A DNA stretch of 64,000 nucleotides. Source: Lepas anatifera (lineage: Eukaryota; Arthropoda; Thecostraca; Lepadidae). The stretch spans positions 1,038,501 to 1,102,500 of the forward strand of contig JAOTON010000896.1 of assembly GCA_034440635.1 (NCBI GenBank), in the 5' to 3' direction. The notes under the pieces are model-generated. The model was not told the origin of the DNA, ran no database searches, and saw only the letters and a list, made by a program, of their open reading frames with translations. A program made the translations under genes and the position numbers. Position 1 is the stretch's first letter; each line of letters opens with the position of its first letter. This document shows positions 13,101 to 28,100 of the stretch, in pieces.

Positions 13101-16100
13101 CCAGTTTGCGGAAGAAGTGGCTTATCGAGCCCGGGAAGGCCCGGTATCATGGAAAAACCATAAACGACTACATACAACATTTATTTACTTTAAAGCTGTT
13201 TCAAATACATTTTTAAGCCAATTTATCCTGGAAAAGGTTTGGGCTTCACCCAAAACCATATTAAAAAGGTGCAAGCAGCATCAGTAGCCTAAGCTATCTT
13301 AATAATTCAGCAGAAATTGATACTGAAAAAACACGGTATGAAACATAACTTGCTTATGATGCAAGCTGACTTCGGGTAATGACCAGCATCGCCTTATAAA
13401 AACAATGGGCATTCTAGATAGAGGTATGCACATGGCAGCTATAAGAATCGGGATGAAATAAGTCCACTCATGTTAGACATTTTCTACGTCATTGAACTTT
13501 TTATAAATCATTATATGCTGGCACGAGCCTCACAATTGAGTTCCAATAATGTTTTTGAATAGAGGAGAGAGCAGTGAGAAGTTTTCAGCTAAAACTTTTC
13601 AGAATATCATGTCAGAATGGCTGTGAATGAACCAAAAATTCTTCACATTGTCCCTGAATCCATACATGTGAGCATTTCCTTTTAGTTTAGTCACTAAACA
13701 GCTTGGAAGATAGTCAAAAGATCGTTCTGCTTACGTCAGCCCGATCTGCAAAGTAGGTAAGCCAACAGGACAACAAGGCCCATCAGCCATATAGAATTAT
13801 CAAACCACCAGCAATAAAGAACTATCTTTATAAAGAACCACTAGTTTTCCACAGGTTCGCACGAAACATGGAATAAAAAGTTTGCACCAATCTCCACCAA
13901 AAAGTAAATCACACAAAAAACATCTCGAGTCCATCCAAGATACCTTTGAGTCTATCCAAACCACCATCACCATGCTGGCGGGCTTGAACACTATTTCTGT
14001 TTGTTTTGTTGTATTTTACGGGCTTGCGCTTAGAAGGTATCTGCAGCGCCGTGCTTGTCTACATTAGAGCAATCATTTATGAAAATATTTTTCCACAAAA
14101 ATTTACCAGAATAGTAAGTTTATTTCAGTGAAACTATTTGAATCCTCTTGAAAATGTATTTAAAAAAATTCAAAGATTTAAATAAGCACAAAGTGTGGGG
14201 TGCATTTGTTTCTTCCTGAGAATGTGCCACTTTTTTGCGCAGTTGTTTCATATATGACGCTTTTCTGGCTTTGCAAAGCTTTACAAGCTGCTCTCAAGGC
14301 CGCGGAATTTGGCGTATCTAAAGTCCATAATTTGGATACTCTGTTTCTGTGTTCTGTGTTTCTATGTTTCTGCATCTTTCTTAGTGTGGTGGGAGGAAAG
14401 TGTAAAGTAAAGGTATCTTGGGAGGGAAGTGCTGTTATGTTTAAAGCTTATAATAGAAGTTGTATTTCATATAGGCCAGGGAAGTATCTCCAGAAGGAAA
14501 ATGCAACACATAATGTCAAGTATATTCCTGTTTTGGTGCAATTTCAAACGTCCCTTGTAAGGCTGACTACTCTCCCCTGTATCTCCCAACAACTGACTTA
14601 TTAATGTTTTGAAGTACTTCGATCAAAAACATAGTTTCTTTGTGTCTATCCCTTGCTTATACTAGCCTTTTCTTAGTGGATTCTGCATCTTTTGGGCAAT
14701 GAAAGAGCAAGATGAAGCTGTGGAAGGGTCAAACTTATCAACATTTGTTTTTGCATCTAGACTTAGCAAGCCAATTTGAAAATAATGGGCTCCGACTAGA
14801 TAGTTTGTACCTGACATATTCACTTCGACATTTTTCGTAGAGGACATAGGAATGGCTCCATAGATGACATTTTGTTTTTACCTGAAGCAGAAAACATCCG
14901 CAAAGAATGTTCTAGCTAGAGCTAGGTGTTAGTATCAATATGTTAGCAGCAAATTGGTTAAATGACTTGCTTTGAAATGGTATACTGACAATAAGGAAGT
15001 AACAAATAGGCTATCACAATTTATATTTTGTTCACCCATATATTACTTGAAGATTTTGAAGTCATTAGGATATTCATATAATATGACAGTACAGCATGGA
15101 TGTGTGCAACTGTAAGCCATTATTCAATATTTGATTATGAATATTAATACAGGTTTAAGTAATTTACTTTTGACCCTGGCATGAGTAACAGATATAAAGG
15201 CTAGAGCTTCATGCTTTTACATTCCTGACGTATGTCTAAAAGTCCATGTCTCAAAATTAATTTTAAATGCACTTTCAAGAGCTGCTGGTGCATGAATAAG
15301 ATTATGTTTCAGTGGACAAAACTCGGTCTGTACTGAAAAAGGCTTACTTAACTTACAGAAAATTGACTTTGAATTCCCAGTTCAGTTGAAGCCCGGAATT
15401 AGCCTAGGCGAAGCCCGTTATCAGCCCGGCATTGGCCTAAATCAGGCCTTCAGGCCCGGCCCAAGCCCGCGGGCCTGGGCCGGGCTCTTGCCCCGGGCCC
15501 CGGGCCTAGAAAGTCCCACCTCTACCTGAATGATCACGCTGCGCCGCATCACCCCTTTGAATGTCATACTGCGCCGCCGGGTTTCTGAGCAATGTACTGC
15601 GCCGCAAGACAGTCATCCTGCGTGATATACTGTCCCGCATGATACGAACTACGCCGAACGCCGCTCGGTCTGCCAGAAGCGGTGCAAGTCTCTGGGGCAG
15701 TTGGTAGGCTTTAAATGAGCACAGGGCACCCCAGTTCCTCTTATGTAAGAGTTGAGTCTTCTTTGTGAAAAGTGATTGGACTATAGTATGCATAGCTTTG
15801 CTTCCTGCTAGAACAAAGAGAAACACAGCCGGCACACCCGGGTGGTTATAGTCCGAGTCCGGTCTTCCTGGACTGACTTCAGTGTGCAGACGGCACTGTT
15901 TCTGTTTGCGCACGGCACCACCACACAGGTCGGCTGCAGACCGTACAATTTCTATCACGCGTGGCAAGAGGGCCTATAGATTTATTGGAGATGAAGCAAC
16001 ATCCGTCACCGTAGAGGTAAGTCTCAGAATTCGGGGTAACGTGACTTAGGAATACTATCCTCACTGAAATTGTGTGACTTTTATCAAATTAAGCAAGGTC

Positions 16101-19100
16101 TTGCCAGTCTTTTCCCGCGTGGTTTTGTTTGTCTTTTCTCGCCATGTAAGGGCGAAGAAATGAAAAGACACTTATTTAATTAACACGCGCAGGGAGGAGG
16201 GACTCGAAGGCCCTCTATTTTCCAAAGTGGCTGGAGAACCGCTTGTAGACGAAATACGATACTGAGCCAAATTTGAGATAATTTAACAGCACGTCGATTG
16301 ATGAAGGAATTTTGAACATCGGTTGAGCATATTTTGACTTCTTTCAAAGTCAGACCTGCATTTTGAGATCACGACAATCGCGAGGTCGGACCAGTTCGCT
16401 TGCATTGGAGACCGAGTGGTGACTATAACGTCATATATCCGGTATGATATGTCAAGGAAAGCTCAAATGAAGGTCAAGTTCAAATTCATAGGTCTAGGTC
16501 ATATCAGCACTTGCAAGGTCATTGACCCCAGTGCTTCGGTCAAATGGTGTTACCCGGTCGGACGTATATTATTCTATAACGTCATAACTAAGGTAACTCA
16601 ATGTAAAGGTCAAGGTCAAAGGTCATGGGAAAGGTCAATCCTCATTTCCCGCCAAACTGTTGCTATAGTGTATATTATACGAGTAGGTAGCATACCATAT
16701 TGTGGCCTCATAGGTCAATGATCTTCAAAGAACTTTACTCCAAAATTGTAGGAAATATTTTTTGCAATCTTTTTCTATTCTTAGCCTCTTAGTTTCCAAG
16801 ATATTAGGGGTCTACCAGGCCCCCTCCCGTGTGCGTTAGTGCCAGACTCCTATCTGGTGTGGGTGTTAAGCAATAAAAGAGCAAGAAAGATTTGTACCTG
16901 TAAATGAAAGCAAGATACGTCAAAAGATGTGGAACAAAACAAGAAAAGCTCATCCGAAATTCATCTCAATTAGCTGATCTGATTTTTTGTTAATTCAATA
17001 CTCAGTTCATTAGAGGGCAACATGGCATGAATAATGTCTACTTAGGAAAAATCGCTTTACTCAGGAACTACCATTGCCTGAAATAATTTTCTAAATTATA
17101 TCCCAAAAGGCTTTGAATTACCCTTCCAGTCCCATGCCATCAAATTTTGCTTCAGGTCAAATTTTGCAAGGCAGTTCAAATTTTACACGGTGAAATTTGT
17201 CTCACCCGGTTCAATAAGCATGTAGGAGGGCCAAATATAGGACATTGCAATAATATCTCTTTAAATTTGGTGGTTTTTGGTATTGATTGAGATTTGGAAG
17301 CCTCTCATTTTCTCGAAAATACATTCCATTTTCAGCCACTTGGTTTCCATAACACTTATTCTTATCAGCGTTTCTCCATTTCACCTGTTTTAATTATTTC
17401 GATAATAAAATGCCAAAAAGTATAATGACCATAGAAAAATGTGGGTGATATTTAATGGAAAATATTTCTAATATCACAAGCCCTTGCCCTACTGAAGAAT
17501 ACCCCTGCGAAAAGATTGGACCGGTGCCGGGTCAAATAACGTCGGCTGCGGGCGGGCTATGTCCTCAACATTGGTACGTCACTATTGCATAGGCTCGGGC
17601 GCGGGCAGATTTTGCTAAAGGGAGTGGAAAAAACTCTCCGGACCACGCACAGAACTGCCCCAGACTTAATCCCACCCAGGATTGACAGCCCACAACCTGC
17701 TCTCTACCGGCTGTGCGGGCGCACGCATTCCAATAGATATGACAATAAGTGATGTATATAAATGCAGCTTACACAAAGCCAGGGATGGCTAGATGTAACT
17801 AGTAGAAGTGGAACAAGCGTCTTTGTATTGTCTTGTAAGCAGGCATAGTAGGTTTGCAATGCTGCTGCAAAGATACTGGCTGCTGGGAGGTAAGAACAGA
17901 CGCCCCAAAGAGACCTGTGCCTCAAAGCAGCGCCTTAGACCGCTCGGCCACCCTGCCACAATACCATGCTCATCCCTAGTGGACTTCGGTTAGGTTCGCG
18001 ACGGCACAATGATTTGGGGAATGATTACAATCCTTTCTATGAAAGACATCGTGTAAGATTGTTACGTTGTATGCGTATTATAAATGAAGTCATAATTTTA
18101 TCACAAAATAACAGAAATCATATCAATCGATCGGAGGAACCCTTAACACGCGCATTGACGGGGGCGGGTACCCGCCGCCCCTCGGGTTTTTCGGAGATAG
18201 CAGAAAAACGGCGGCGCGTAGTGCCACCGTATTAGGCGAACCTTTTTCCTCATCATTTTTACACCTTCTGTGAAAATTTTAAGGTTAGGTCATCTCAGGT
18301 CAGATCACCAGCACAGGTCAAGTGACCCGACCTCAAAAAAAGTTTAAGATAGCATAAGTCGGAGCAGGGTGAACTTATCCGATTAAAACTCATATCGCAT
18401 ATTGGCCCCACCGAATTCTCTAAAATATGTTCCGGTATTTTTGATATCGATGACTTAAGGTCAGGTACAAGGCATAACCTCTCCATTGGAAATACAAGGG
18501 AGAAATTGTTTTTATCGAATAACTCAGTAACGGATGGTGATAGAGCATTTTTTAGTTGCATTAGACTCGCCTGGGCTTTGCGGTTCTAATGATATGCATT
18601 TTATATAATTTGACCTTGGCCTGACCTCAGGTCAGGTCAAATCCTTGATTTGACCTAGCAAGGTCAAATTATATATCATTCGATTCGGCTTGCTGAGAGG
18701 ATTCATATAGTTTCAGTCGTTTTTCTCTATCTTTACTTCTTCAGATGTAATGGCTGAAAAACTTAATTTACATGTTATCCCTTATTACAGCATGTTTTGA
18801 CCTCTTGTGACCTTAAATGCGACCTGAGAAAAAAATGATTCAAAAGTTTTCGATGGAGAAGTGAATGGGCAGCCCGACGCCGTTTACCGTTTTTCGCTAC
18901 CTACCGTGGTTCTCGAGATCTTAGGGGGCGGGTACCCACCCCCTCGTCAAAGCGAAGGTGGCTCAGACCCCCGTCAATGCGCGTGTTAACCTAGATTTTT
19001 AAAGTGGCAGCAGACCTAATAGATAAAGATCTGTACTAGACAATAGTATAGCGTCTACCTAACGACAATAGTATAACGTCTACCTGGACTTGGCCGCTGA

Positions 19101-22100
19101 TGGCCAGCTGGCCGGTCGCTGAATGGGTGCTCCGTACTAAACCTAATCAAAATCTGTTTTATAGATTTGTTTGCCTTAATACGTTAATGAAGAGATAAGG
19201 TATATTTGGTCCCGGGCCAGATTCGCGATGAACGCGGATGCTACGGTGGTGTGATTTTAATGGCGTGAACATAAAATTTCCGACGAGAATCGATAAATGC
19301 GTGTGACTAAAGTGGCGCATAGATAGAAACTGAATTCGTTTAAAGTTGGATGAAAACGTGACCTTTGGGCAGACCCCTTTGTGGATATAGGATTTTATTC
19401 CGTCCAAAGTTGGTTGTAAACGTGACTCTTGGGCCAAAGCACCATACTTTGGTGATTTAGGTTTTTAGAGAGAACACCCGAAGGGGTCCTGACGGCGGTG
19501 CCTCCGGCCCTCGTGTTGGGCCAGGTGGGACCTGGGCGGCGGGGCGACATTCGGCCCTGCTCCAACGACCGCCACCTCTACGGAGCCGCCTGATGGCGGC
19601 CATCCCAGCCGATAAAGATCATATTAAAGATGCCCAGCGCGAGCTCTTTCCGTAGATGTCTTTGGTCGGGACGACCCGACAATTCAGAGGCGCTGCTGGC
19701 CTCCGGGGGGCGCTGGCGTTGGCGCATCTACCTAACGGCCAATTTCGCACTTCTGACCACCATTGGTTTTGTCACCCGGCCAAATGCCCAATCACGATGC
19801 TCGGACCGGCAACGTCCGAGCGGCCGGCGCTCAGCCCGCCCACCCGTGGAACAGATTTAAGGTATCGTAGGTTTGAAGAGTGTCAGGCGCAGGGCAGCCC
19901 GTCTGGCCCAACTGCAGCCTACGCTTAGCCCACCCAAGTTGTTTTCTGAGACTGAACCACAGTCAGTAGGTTCTGTTTGGTGCTCTTCCATCGGTATGCA
20001 TCAGCGACCAGCAGCGTGCCTGCGCCTCACCTGGAGGCTGAGCCGGTTGGTGCGGGCCTCCACCAGCTTCCACTCCACGTTCTCCTTCAGCATCCTGAGT
20101 CTCTGCTGCTCCAGCTCCATCGCCCGCAGCTGCCGGTCAGGGGCGCACAGTCAACTGGAGGGAGCCTTCGGCCGAGAGGATTCTGACCCGATCCAGTCCA
20201 TGTCTGAAGATTCCTCGACAAAGCAAAGCCAAACCGTTAGAGAACCCTCTACGATTGTTGATCCAAATCCCATCAATATCCAAAAATTGCATTAAGCAGC
20301 AAAACATTGAATCTAAATTATTATCTAACGCCAAAACTACCCGAATTTCCTTGCTAGTAAGTCGGATTGGGGTTGCCTGAGGATCGCTCGCCAGTCGACC
20401 AGTCAGGCATGGCCAAGCGCTGACTCAGTCTCTGGTGCGGCGCCCACTCGCGCATTTTACCCCCTGTCCGCCTGCCCCGTGATGCCCATGTTCGCTTAGA
20501 AGGCTTATCAGACTCTAGGGACATGCACCAGAGCGTGAAAAATTAGTCACTTTCCCGGGTGAAAAGCGATGCTCGTCGAATATATGAGTGTCACTTATCA
20601 TGTCTAGCAGTTCCGTTTCCGTGTATTTAACGCTAGGACTACCGGGAAATGTGCATACCTAGAACGCCAACGCCGGTGAATTGACTGGTTCCAGCTGAGC
20701 ACACTGATTTTTTTACTTAACCCTCGTACCACCGGGGGTTGTCATCGATGCCCAACCCCCCCCCTTAAGGTTTTTCGGGACAGCAGAAAAACAACGAGGT
20801 GCAGCACCGCTGTTGAGGGCCTTATCTCTCACCCCATCATTTTCCCACCATCCATGAATTTTTTATCCCGGGTCACGCAAGGTCAGGTCACCAGACGAGG
20901 TCAACCAAGGTCACCTAATTTCAACTTTTGAGCTTTACCATAGCTACATTTCTAAGCTGATCGACTTAAAACTTCCCATACTTCATAACCCCTCCAGGGT
21001 CTACAAAATCTGTATCCAGAATTTTTAGATTTCGTGACTTGATGTCAGGTCTCGAGGTGACCTCTCCCTTTAAAAAGGATGGGGAAAGCTGTCTTATGAT
21101 CTAAAAGTCACAAAAATGATTGCAAAGGCTCAGATTTCTCGGCAAAGCGTTCTTGGACACCCTTTCATGGATCCTAGGGATGATATTTTCCCTTTGACCT
21201 ATCTGAGGTCATCACAGGCCACCAGGTGTCAAAAACAGTATTTTGACGATATCTTTTGACCTAATCAAGCTAGAGCGCTGCCATAAACCTCGTTGTGTAG
21301 GTGTTGTCACTGGCTTTCATGTAATATACAATAAGGTCACTTTCTGATTTTTCGTGACCTCAGGTCATATAAGGTTACGAGGTGACCTCTGGAGGTCAAA
21401 ACACTGGTGGAAGTCCATTATGTTTCAAATAGCGGAAAAAGTCTGGCATTTTCCTATCAAATGTACTTCACCAGATTGCAATAGCTCTAACGGCATGAGA
21501 GCTATGCCCAGTTTGCTTAAGCATTGCATATTTTAGTGGAAATAGCCCATCGTGACCTAACGTGACCTCTGGAGGTCACGAAATTGACCTGAGCGCTTAA
21601 ACATGCAAATAATTTTGTACTGAATTCACACAAGCCTTCTAATGCACTTTGCAGATTTGCGCTAACTCCCATATTTTTGGAGTTAGATGGGATCATCGAT
21701 GCACCCGGTGGGGCGACGTGGGGCCGGACCTCCGGTGGGGCGCGGGTAAAGATCATCAGCAAACACGCAAAAAGATCAAGGATGCGCACGCTGTCACATC
21801 TGACGGAAGTTTCATACCCCTGATGTGACGTGCACGTGTCTGGTACGTCACTTTCCCAACAATGTAGGCAAATTGCCTTTGTTCAATCTGGCATGCAACA
21901 GATCGGTACGTTGGTAGTTGATATTAGTCTGTATAATGATGGCCTGGTTGTTGTTAAATATTTTTCTTATTTGAATAGTTGAAACCCTACTTTGTTGGCT
22001 GAAATGAATATGTTCTCATTTTACGGATTTGACGAGCGTAAGATCTCGAGGGCAGTCACGTCATTCCATATGATCTGTGAAAAAGCCTTTCCGCAGCCAT

Positions 22101-25100
22101 TTTTCCAAAGTTTTGAAAGAACATATCGATATTTTGCAGTATCTTCTCTGATATTTAAAGCCCAAGTGCTTTTTCAAGGGCCTGGAGCCCAATGCGAGGT
22201 CTAAAATTGTGCGACCGACAATTGTGACATTTTGTTACACTTCTCCGTCATTGTCTTTACTAATTTCTCACTCTCGGACCCCATTATCCAGCTGCCCTTA
22301 CGCGGACTTTCCTGGTTATTCGGTCGAGACGCAATAAAGACTGAAAAAGGCTCTTGAGCCGACGATTTCTATAACAAACCATTTAGAAAAGTACATTTAA
22401 AAACAAAGTGTGTGTTCAATTAAGCTAACACATGTTAAACCCGGAAGGGCAGTATGCTTACCATAATTCTTAAGAATTCGTACTAGAGTCGAACAGTTCA
22501 TTGCCAGCTTGTGCCAGATGACAGATAACTGAGCAGCCCGTACATCTCTCATGACGCGGAAACAAACAGGTAACAGCCGACTGAGCAGCCCGTACATCTC
22601 CTCATGACGCGGAAACAAACAGGTAACAGCTGACTGAGCAGCCCGCACACCTCTCATGACGCGGACACAAACAGGTAACAGCTGACTGAGCAGCCTGTAC
22701 ATCTCTCATGACGCGGACACAAACAGGCGACAGCTGATTGATTAGGTCGCACAACTCTCATGACGCGGACACAAACAGGCGACAGCTGATCGAGCAGCCC
22801 GCACATCTCTCATGACGCGGAAACAAACAGGTGACAGCTGACTGAGCAGCCCGTACACCCCTCATGACGCGGAAACAAACAGGTGACAGCTGACTGAGCA
22901 GCCCGCACATCTCTCATGACGCGGACACAAACAGGCGACAGCTGATTGATTAGGTCGCACAACTCTCATGACACGGACACAAACAGGCGACAGCTGATCG
23001 ATTAGCCCGCACAACTCTCATGACGCGGAAACAAAAGAGGTGACAGCTGATCGAGCAGTCCCCGCACTCTCTTACTACGCAGACACAAAGTCCTGAGCCT
23101 AAAACCTGGAGCTTCTCCGGTTTGCTAGACTGATTTGCAAGCTACATGAAAACAGTCGAAACATATGCCATGCAAATATTTGATGAAGGCGTGGAAACAT
23201 CGCGAACCCACCTTCTCCTGGGACTGATTGATGCGCTTGAGGAGGTCTTGTTTCTTCTCATAGTTCGCTCTGTCCTCAGGATCCAGTTCAGCAACCATCT
23301 GCAAGCAGCATAATGTATGTACATGACGTCCTTTGTTGACTCATGCAAAAATATCAGGTTTAAGTCCAAGGAGCAGAGAAAATTTTAACAAATATCAGCT
23401 CAAAAATACAAAAGAGCATTGTCTGCATAAGGGACTATTCACATATGACGTCAGGACGAGATGAAGGGAGTATGGCAGTGCTGGCTTTTGCTGACAAAAG
23501 GGAGGGGACTTGGATTTTGCTGACGATTGCTGACAGGGGAGGGGGACACCATCAGATCACCATTTCCTCTCTTCTTGCAACGGCTCAATATGTATTTATG
23601 TCAATTTCACCACTAGCTGGCATTACAAGCTACATAATGATAAGATGGCAAAGTGAGAGTGCTAAGTTTTACTAAGAATGAATTGGACGATTCCATGGTA
23701 CCTTCGGAGGGAAGGACAAATAATTGTCTGGTCTGGAATAATTTTATTAAGTGAGAACTGTGTAAGCTTATCCGTGCCATTGTTTTCAGTTGAACATTTT
23801 AATTGCTCAGTTTGGAGAAAGCAGCCTGTACATACATTCCATCTATATTGGACTATCAATAGACTCACAATCTTTTTATTTCGGTAAGTGTTTTTTCTTA
23901 GGTTAGTGGTCATTATTGTACTGATGTATCACGGAAACAAACTTTACTAGTAGTCCCTCAGCAGATGCCATCTAGAGATCACAGTTATCAAGTGTTTCCC
24001 ATTACAAGTGTGCTCTAATCTCTATGCCCTTTTTTAGCTACTGCTTTTTGCAACTTTGGAGTCCTTCTCACCTTCTCACCTTCTTTTTTGAGGTGGACGA
24101 GAATATAATAGTTATTCCAAATTCGTGTGCCATTTCTTGGAAAATAACATAATGTAACGAAGCTCTGGTTAACTGGGCTGTAGACAGTATATATGTTCCG
24201 TTCACACCTCAAAGAAATTTTTGATAAGGTTTTCATTGGCCTGTCCCCTCGAATCCGGATCTACAAAACACTGAAGATTGTATATTCTGGCACAAATCTT
24301 CATTAAAACTATGTAGTAAATATCCAAAATTATCAGTCGTAGTGCAGCCAGGCCTCAACTATTACTGATAGTTTTTAATGTTTACTACTTAATCATAATG
24401 AAGAGCTGTGCCCGAATATACAATCCTCAGTGTTTTTTTGCACATCCGGATTCGAGGAACATGCCAGTGAACACCTTATCAACTTATCATCATGCTGCTC
24501 GTCACAGCACTCCAAAACCTACCAACGTCAAAAATAAATTTTGATTGACCCTGCACTCCTGACTAAGCGCTGCCACCGCTAAAAGGCAGCGACTAGCACC
24601 AGTCTCTGTTGTAAAAATATTCGTTCCTCTGATTCCCCGATGCGTTCTCCATCAACGATGGTAACATCAAAGTTTTTCGCATCTCCTTGGACTAGATTCA
24701 TTGAACTTAAATTCATTTTCACATATCAAAGAGGAATCCATATCCTATATTGATCCTTGGAAATGTCACATCGTAGACTGATCGGACGGCTATCCGGATT
24801 GATTCTCACAAGGCAGACTGAATTCTGTGAAGCATACAGGACCTTGTTCACTCTTTCAAGCAACTGGATAGGCTTCAGCTGTCAACCTAGAAGTGTTTCT
24901 TAAAACTATTCTTAAATGCACGATTAAAACTCAGCTCGATATTTGAGATGAATGGTGTGAAACCATTGTGAAATCGGTCAGTTTGGGGGCAAAACAAAGC
25001 TGAAAATTAAAAAAAGGTTACATGGAGAAATATTTGGTCACAATTTAACTAAAAGACGGCAGGTTGGGGTTAACCCAAGTCGGTAAGTAAAACAAACACA

Positions 25101-28100
25101 AACTCTTGAGAAGTGAAAGATGTAGTCACAAAATATTTGTTTTGCTATCCAAGGATCACTCACTCAAAAATAATTTTGAACATCAAAAGGACCAAGGTAA
25201 AATGTTTATTCTGAATATGACTGGTTCTGTTTAAAGTTGACTGGTTCAGTTGAAGCACCAAAACCTTGCCTATAGACTAAAAATGAGCAGGGATAAAAAG
25301 GAGGTCGACAGCTTTGGAAGGGGGACATAGCCTTGCCCTGAGCTTTTTTGTTTGGAGGAAAATGGCATTCCCTCTGGTTTTCACCACTGCGTGAACCTGC
25401 TGTTAATTTAGAAAGCTAGCCTGCCTCGCAATCTCTGTGATAAGTTTTCATTGATTTTACTGCGTATATGCTTACCTGACCCTGAACCAGAAAACTTCCA
25501 GGTAAACCGAAAATTTCCTAGGTAAAGATCATCACGGTAGAAAGCTCGGAAATAGCTTAAGCTGGTTAGGCTTTCAGCGAGTTCAGACTGACCTCTGGGG
25601 GCAGCTCGCGCGCGAGAGCGGTGAGGTCGCTCTGATTCCGCGCAGCAGTCTCTGCGGCCAGCGCCCTCTCGCGGCCGGCCAGCGTGGCGGCCCGACTCTG
25701 AAACGTCCCAAACGGGTGTCACCTCACCTCTCCACCTCATTCACTAGGATATCTACCTCTGAAACACACTGAAACGAGCGGTAGCTTATTAGACGAACTG
25801 TTGTAACTCTAACACATGCGTAGCTTTGGGGACTGACTGGACTGACTGGTACAGCTTCAGCACATGTGAGGACTTTGGGGACTGATTTTTTGTGACTTCA
25901 GCACAAGTGGGCTCTAACTTCAGCTTTTTCTACCTACTCTAACTTCACTCCTTTCAAGTGGTGAAGGGTAAAACTTCAGCATAAGGGGTAGCTTAGGAGA
26001 CTGACTCTTGCAGCTTCAGTACAATCGGGAGTTTTGGGGATAAGCTGATAAACGTCATCGCGATCGGTAGCTTTGGGAATGGACTGATAAACCCCAGCAC
26101 AAGTGGTAAATTGAGGAATTGTTGTAGCTTCTGTACAAGTGGTAGCTTTGAGGACGACCTGATAAGCTTTAGCACGAGCAGTCGTTTTCAGAAGTGACTG
26201 TCGTAACTTCAGCACATGCTTAGCTTCGAGGACTGGGTGTTGAAGCTTCAGCAAGAGCGGCAGCTTAGGGGACGAATTCTTAAACTTTGGGAGAACGCAG
26301 TAGCTGTAGGACTGACCTCCGACTGCTGGAGCTTCACCAGCAGCTGCTGCAGGTTCACGGCGTTCTGCACCAGGTCTGCTCGCGTGGCCGCCAGATGTTC
26401 GTACCGCTCTTTCATGTCCTGAAGCACGCCAGTCAAATTACTGCAACTTTAGACTATTCAGTGGGCTTCTTCACATTGAAAAAGCAAAGATTCGGCACAG
26501 GGCAGAGAAGGTATATATTGTATAGTGCAGAGTATATTGAATTTTATACTGTACAGCATATCGAATTGTATATTGTGGAGTATATTGAAGTTATAGGTAG
26601 TGTGTATTTTGTACATTGCTAAATGTTTACTTATAAAGCAAAAAAATATATCGTATTTGTTAACATACCGTTAAGCGTAACATATGTCTTAGGTTCCTAA
26701 CTACTTTCTTTCTACTGAATCATTTTAGGAAACCATTCAACTTTCCGAGAAGTGACTAATGCAATAGTTTTCCTTAGAAGTATTTGTTTGCTGTTGTCAA
26801 GCGACTATGTTAGCTTTAATTGTACCTATGTACAGTGTTAAAACCCATGATACCTTTACTTAAAGGTTACGTTCAAGAGGGATTTCTTTATATCTGAGTA
26901 ACGTCACACAGGCGTGAAGGAGTTCCTTCATCTTTGGGCCGTGTGTCAAACAGCTGCTAATGGCGCTGCTCGCTTACGAATTTGTGATAAAGCAGGGTAA
27001 TCAAGTTTATCCCAAATGCAGAACATAAACATTTTATCTTCGAGTCCTGACGGTTTTTTTATTTGGGCAATTAACAATTGTATTGTCCCGTGTTATATCC
27101 TATAAGACGCACATTGACGGGGGCGGGTACCCCCCCACTCAGGTTTTTGGAGATAGCACAGAAACAGAAGCGCAAACCGCCGTCGTAAGTTGCATATTTT
27201 TATAATCGTTTTTACAACTTCTGCCAAAATTTTAGAGTTAGGTTATCTCAGGTCAGGTCACCAGTACAGGTCAAGTGACCTGACCTCAAAAAAGTTTAAT
27301 ATAAAATAAGCCAGAACGGGTTGAACTTATCCGATTGAAACTAATATCACATATGGGCCTAGCGAGTGATCTAAAATATGTTCCATAATTTTGTACATTG
27401 ATGACCTAAGGTCAGGTACGAGCCATGACCTCTTCATTATAATTACATGGGAAAATGGTTTTAACTGAATAACTTACTAATGGATTGTGAGAGAACGTTT
27501 ATTTTAACTTCATTAGTTTTGCCTTGCCTTTGCAGTTTTAATGATATGCATTTTGACTTAATTTGGCCTTGACCTGAGAGGTCAGGTTCAAATCCCATAT
27601 TTGACCTGATTTAACCTAGTAAGGTCATACTATACATAATTCGATTTGGCTTGTTGCGAAGATCCAATGATCTAAGTTCTTCTGCTCTATCTTTACTTGC
27701 TTAGATAAAATGACCGAAAACTTTCATTTACATGTTATCCCTAGGACGGCATGTATAGACCTGTAGTGACCTTAAATGTGACCTGACAAAACATGGCTCA
27801 AATATTTCCGAGAGAAAAGTAAATGGGCTACCCAACGCTTTTTAACGTTTTTCGCTGTCTAGCGTGGGTGGTTCTCGAGATCTTAAAGAGGGGCGTGTAC
27901 CCGCCCCCCCCATCAAAGTGAAGGTGGCTCAGACCCCCGTCAATGCGCGTGATAAGGTGTGACGCCCCATCCGGTGACCTGCGCTTGCTGTTGAACGGGG
28001 GCTGCTTAACAACAGCATCTATTTGATCGATACCATCCGACAACTCGCTGAAGAAGAGCTGAAAACAGCTTGAGTGCTCAATTTTTTTTTCAATGAGGAG

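Larger units (their letters stand above)
15533..18142. other. intron, no gene seen
   Basis: A GCGCCGC-rich patch lies at 15540-15670, the family-3 repeat at 16400-16850 and the tRNA-like fragment at 17885-17958. The 153-codon minus-strand ORF at 15506-15967 has no recognisable domain. Confidence 0.4.

Noticed and set aside
17885..17958. A functional tRNA gene
   Set aside because: The 5' half is excellent but the anticodon stem mispairs and there is no T arm or B box.
19480..19930. Ribosomal RNA fragment suggested by the GC-rich text
   Set aside because: I could not match it to any conserved rRNA helix or universal segment.
22500..23095. CRISPR-like regular repeats
   Set aside because: The repeats are contiguous with no unique spacers, and the genome is eukaryotic. 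The same applies to the other arrays.
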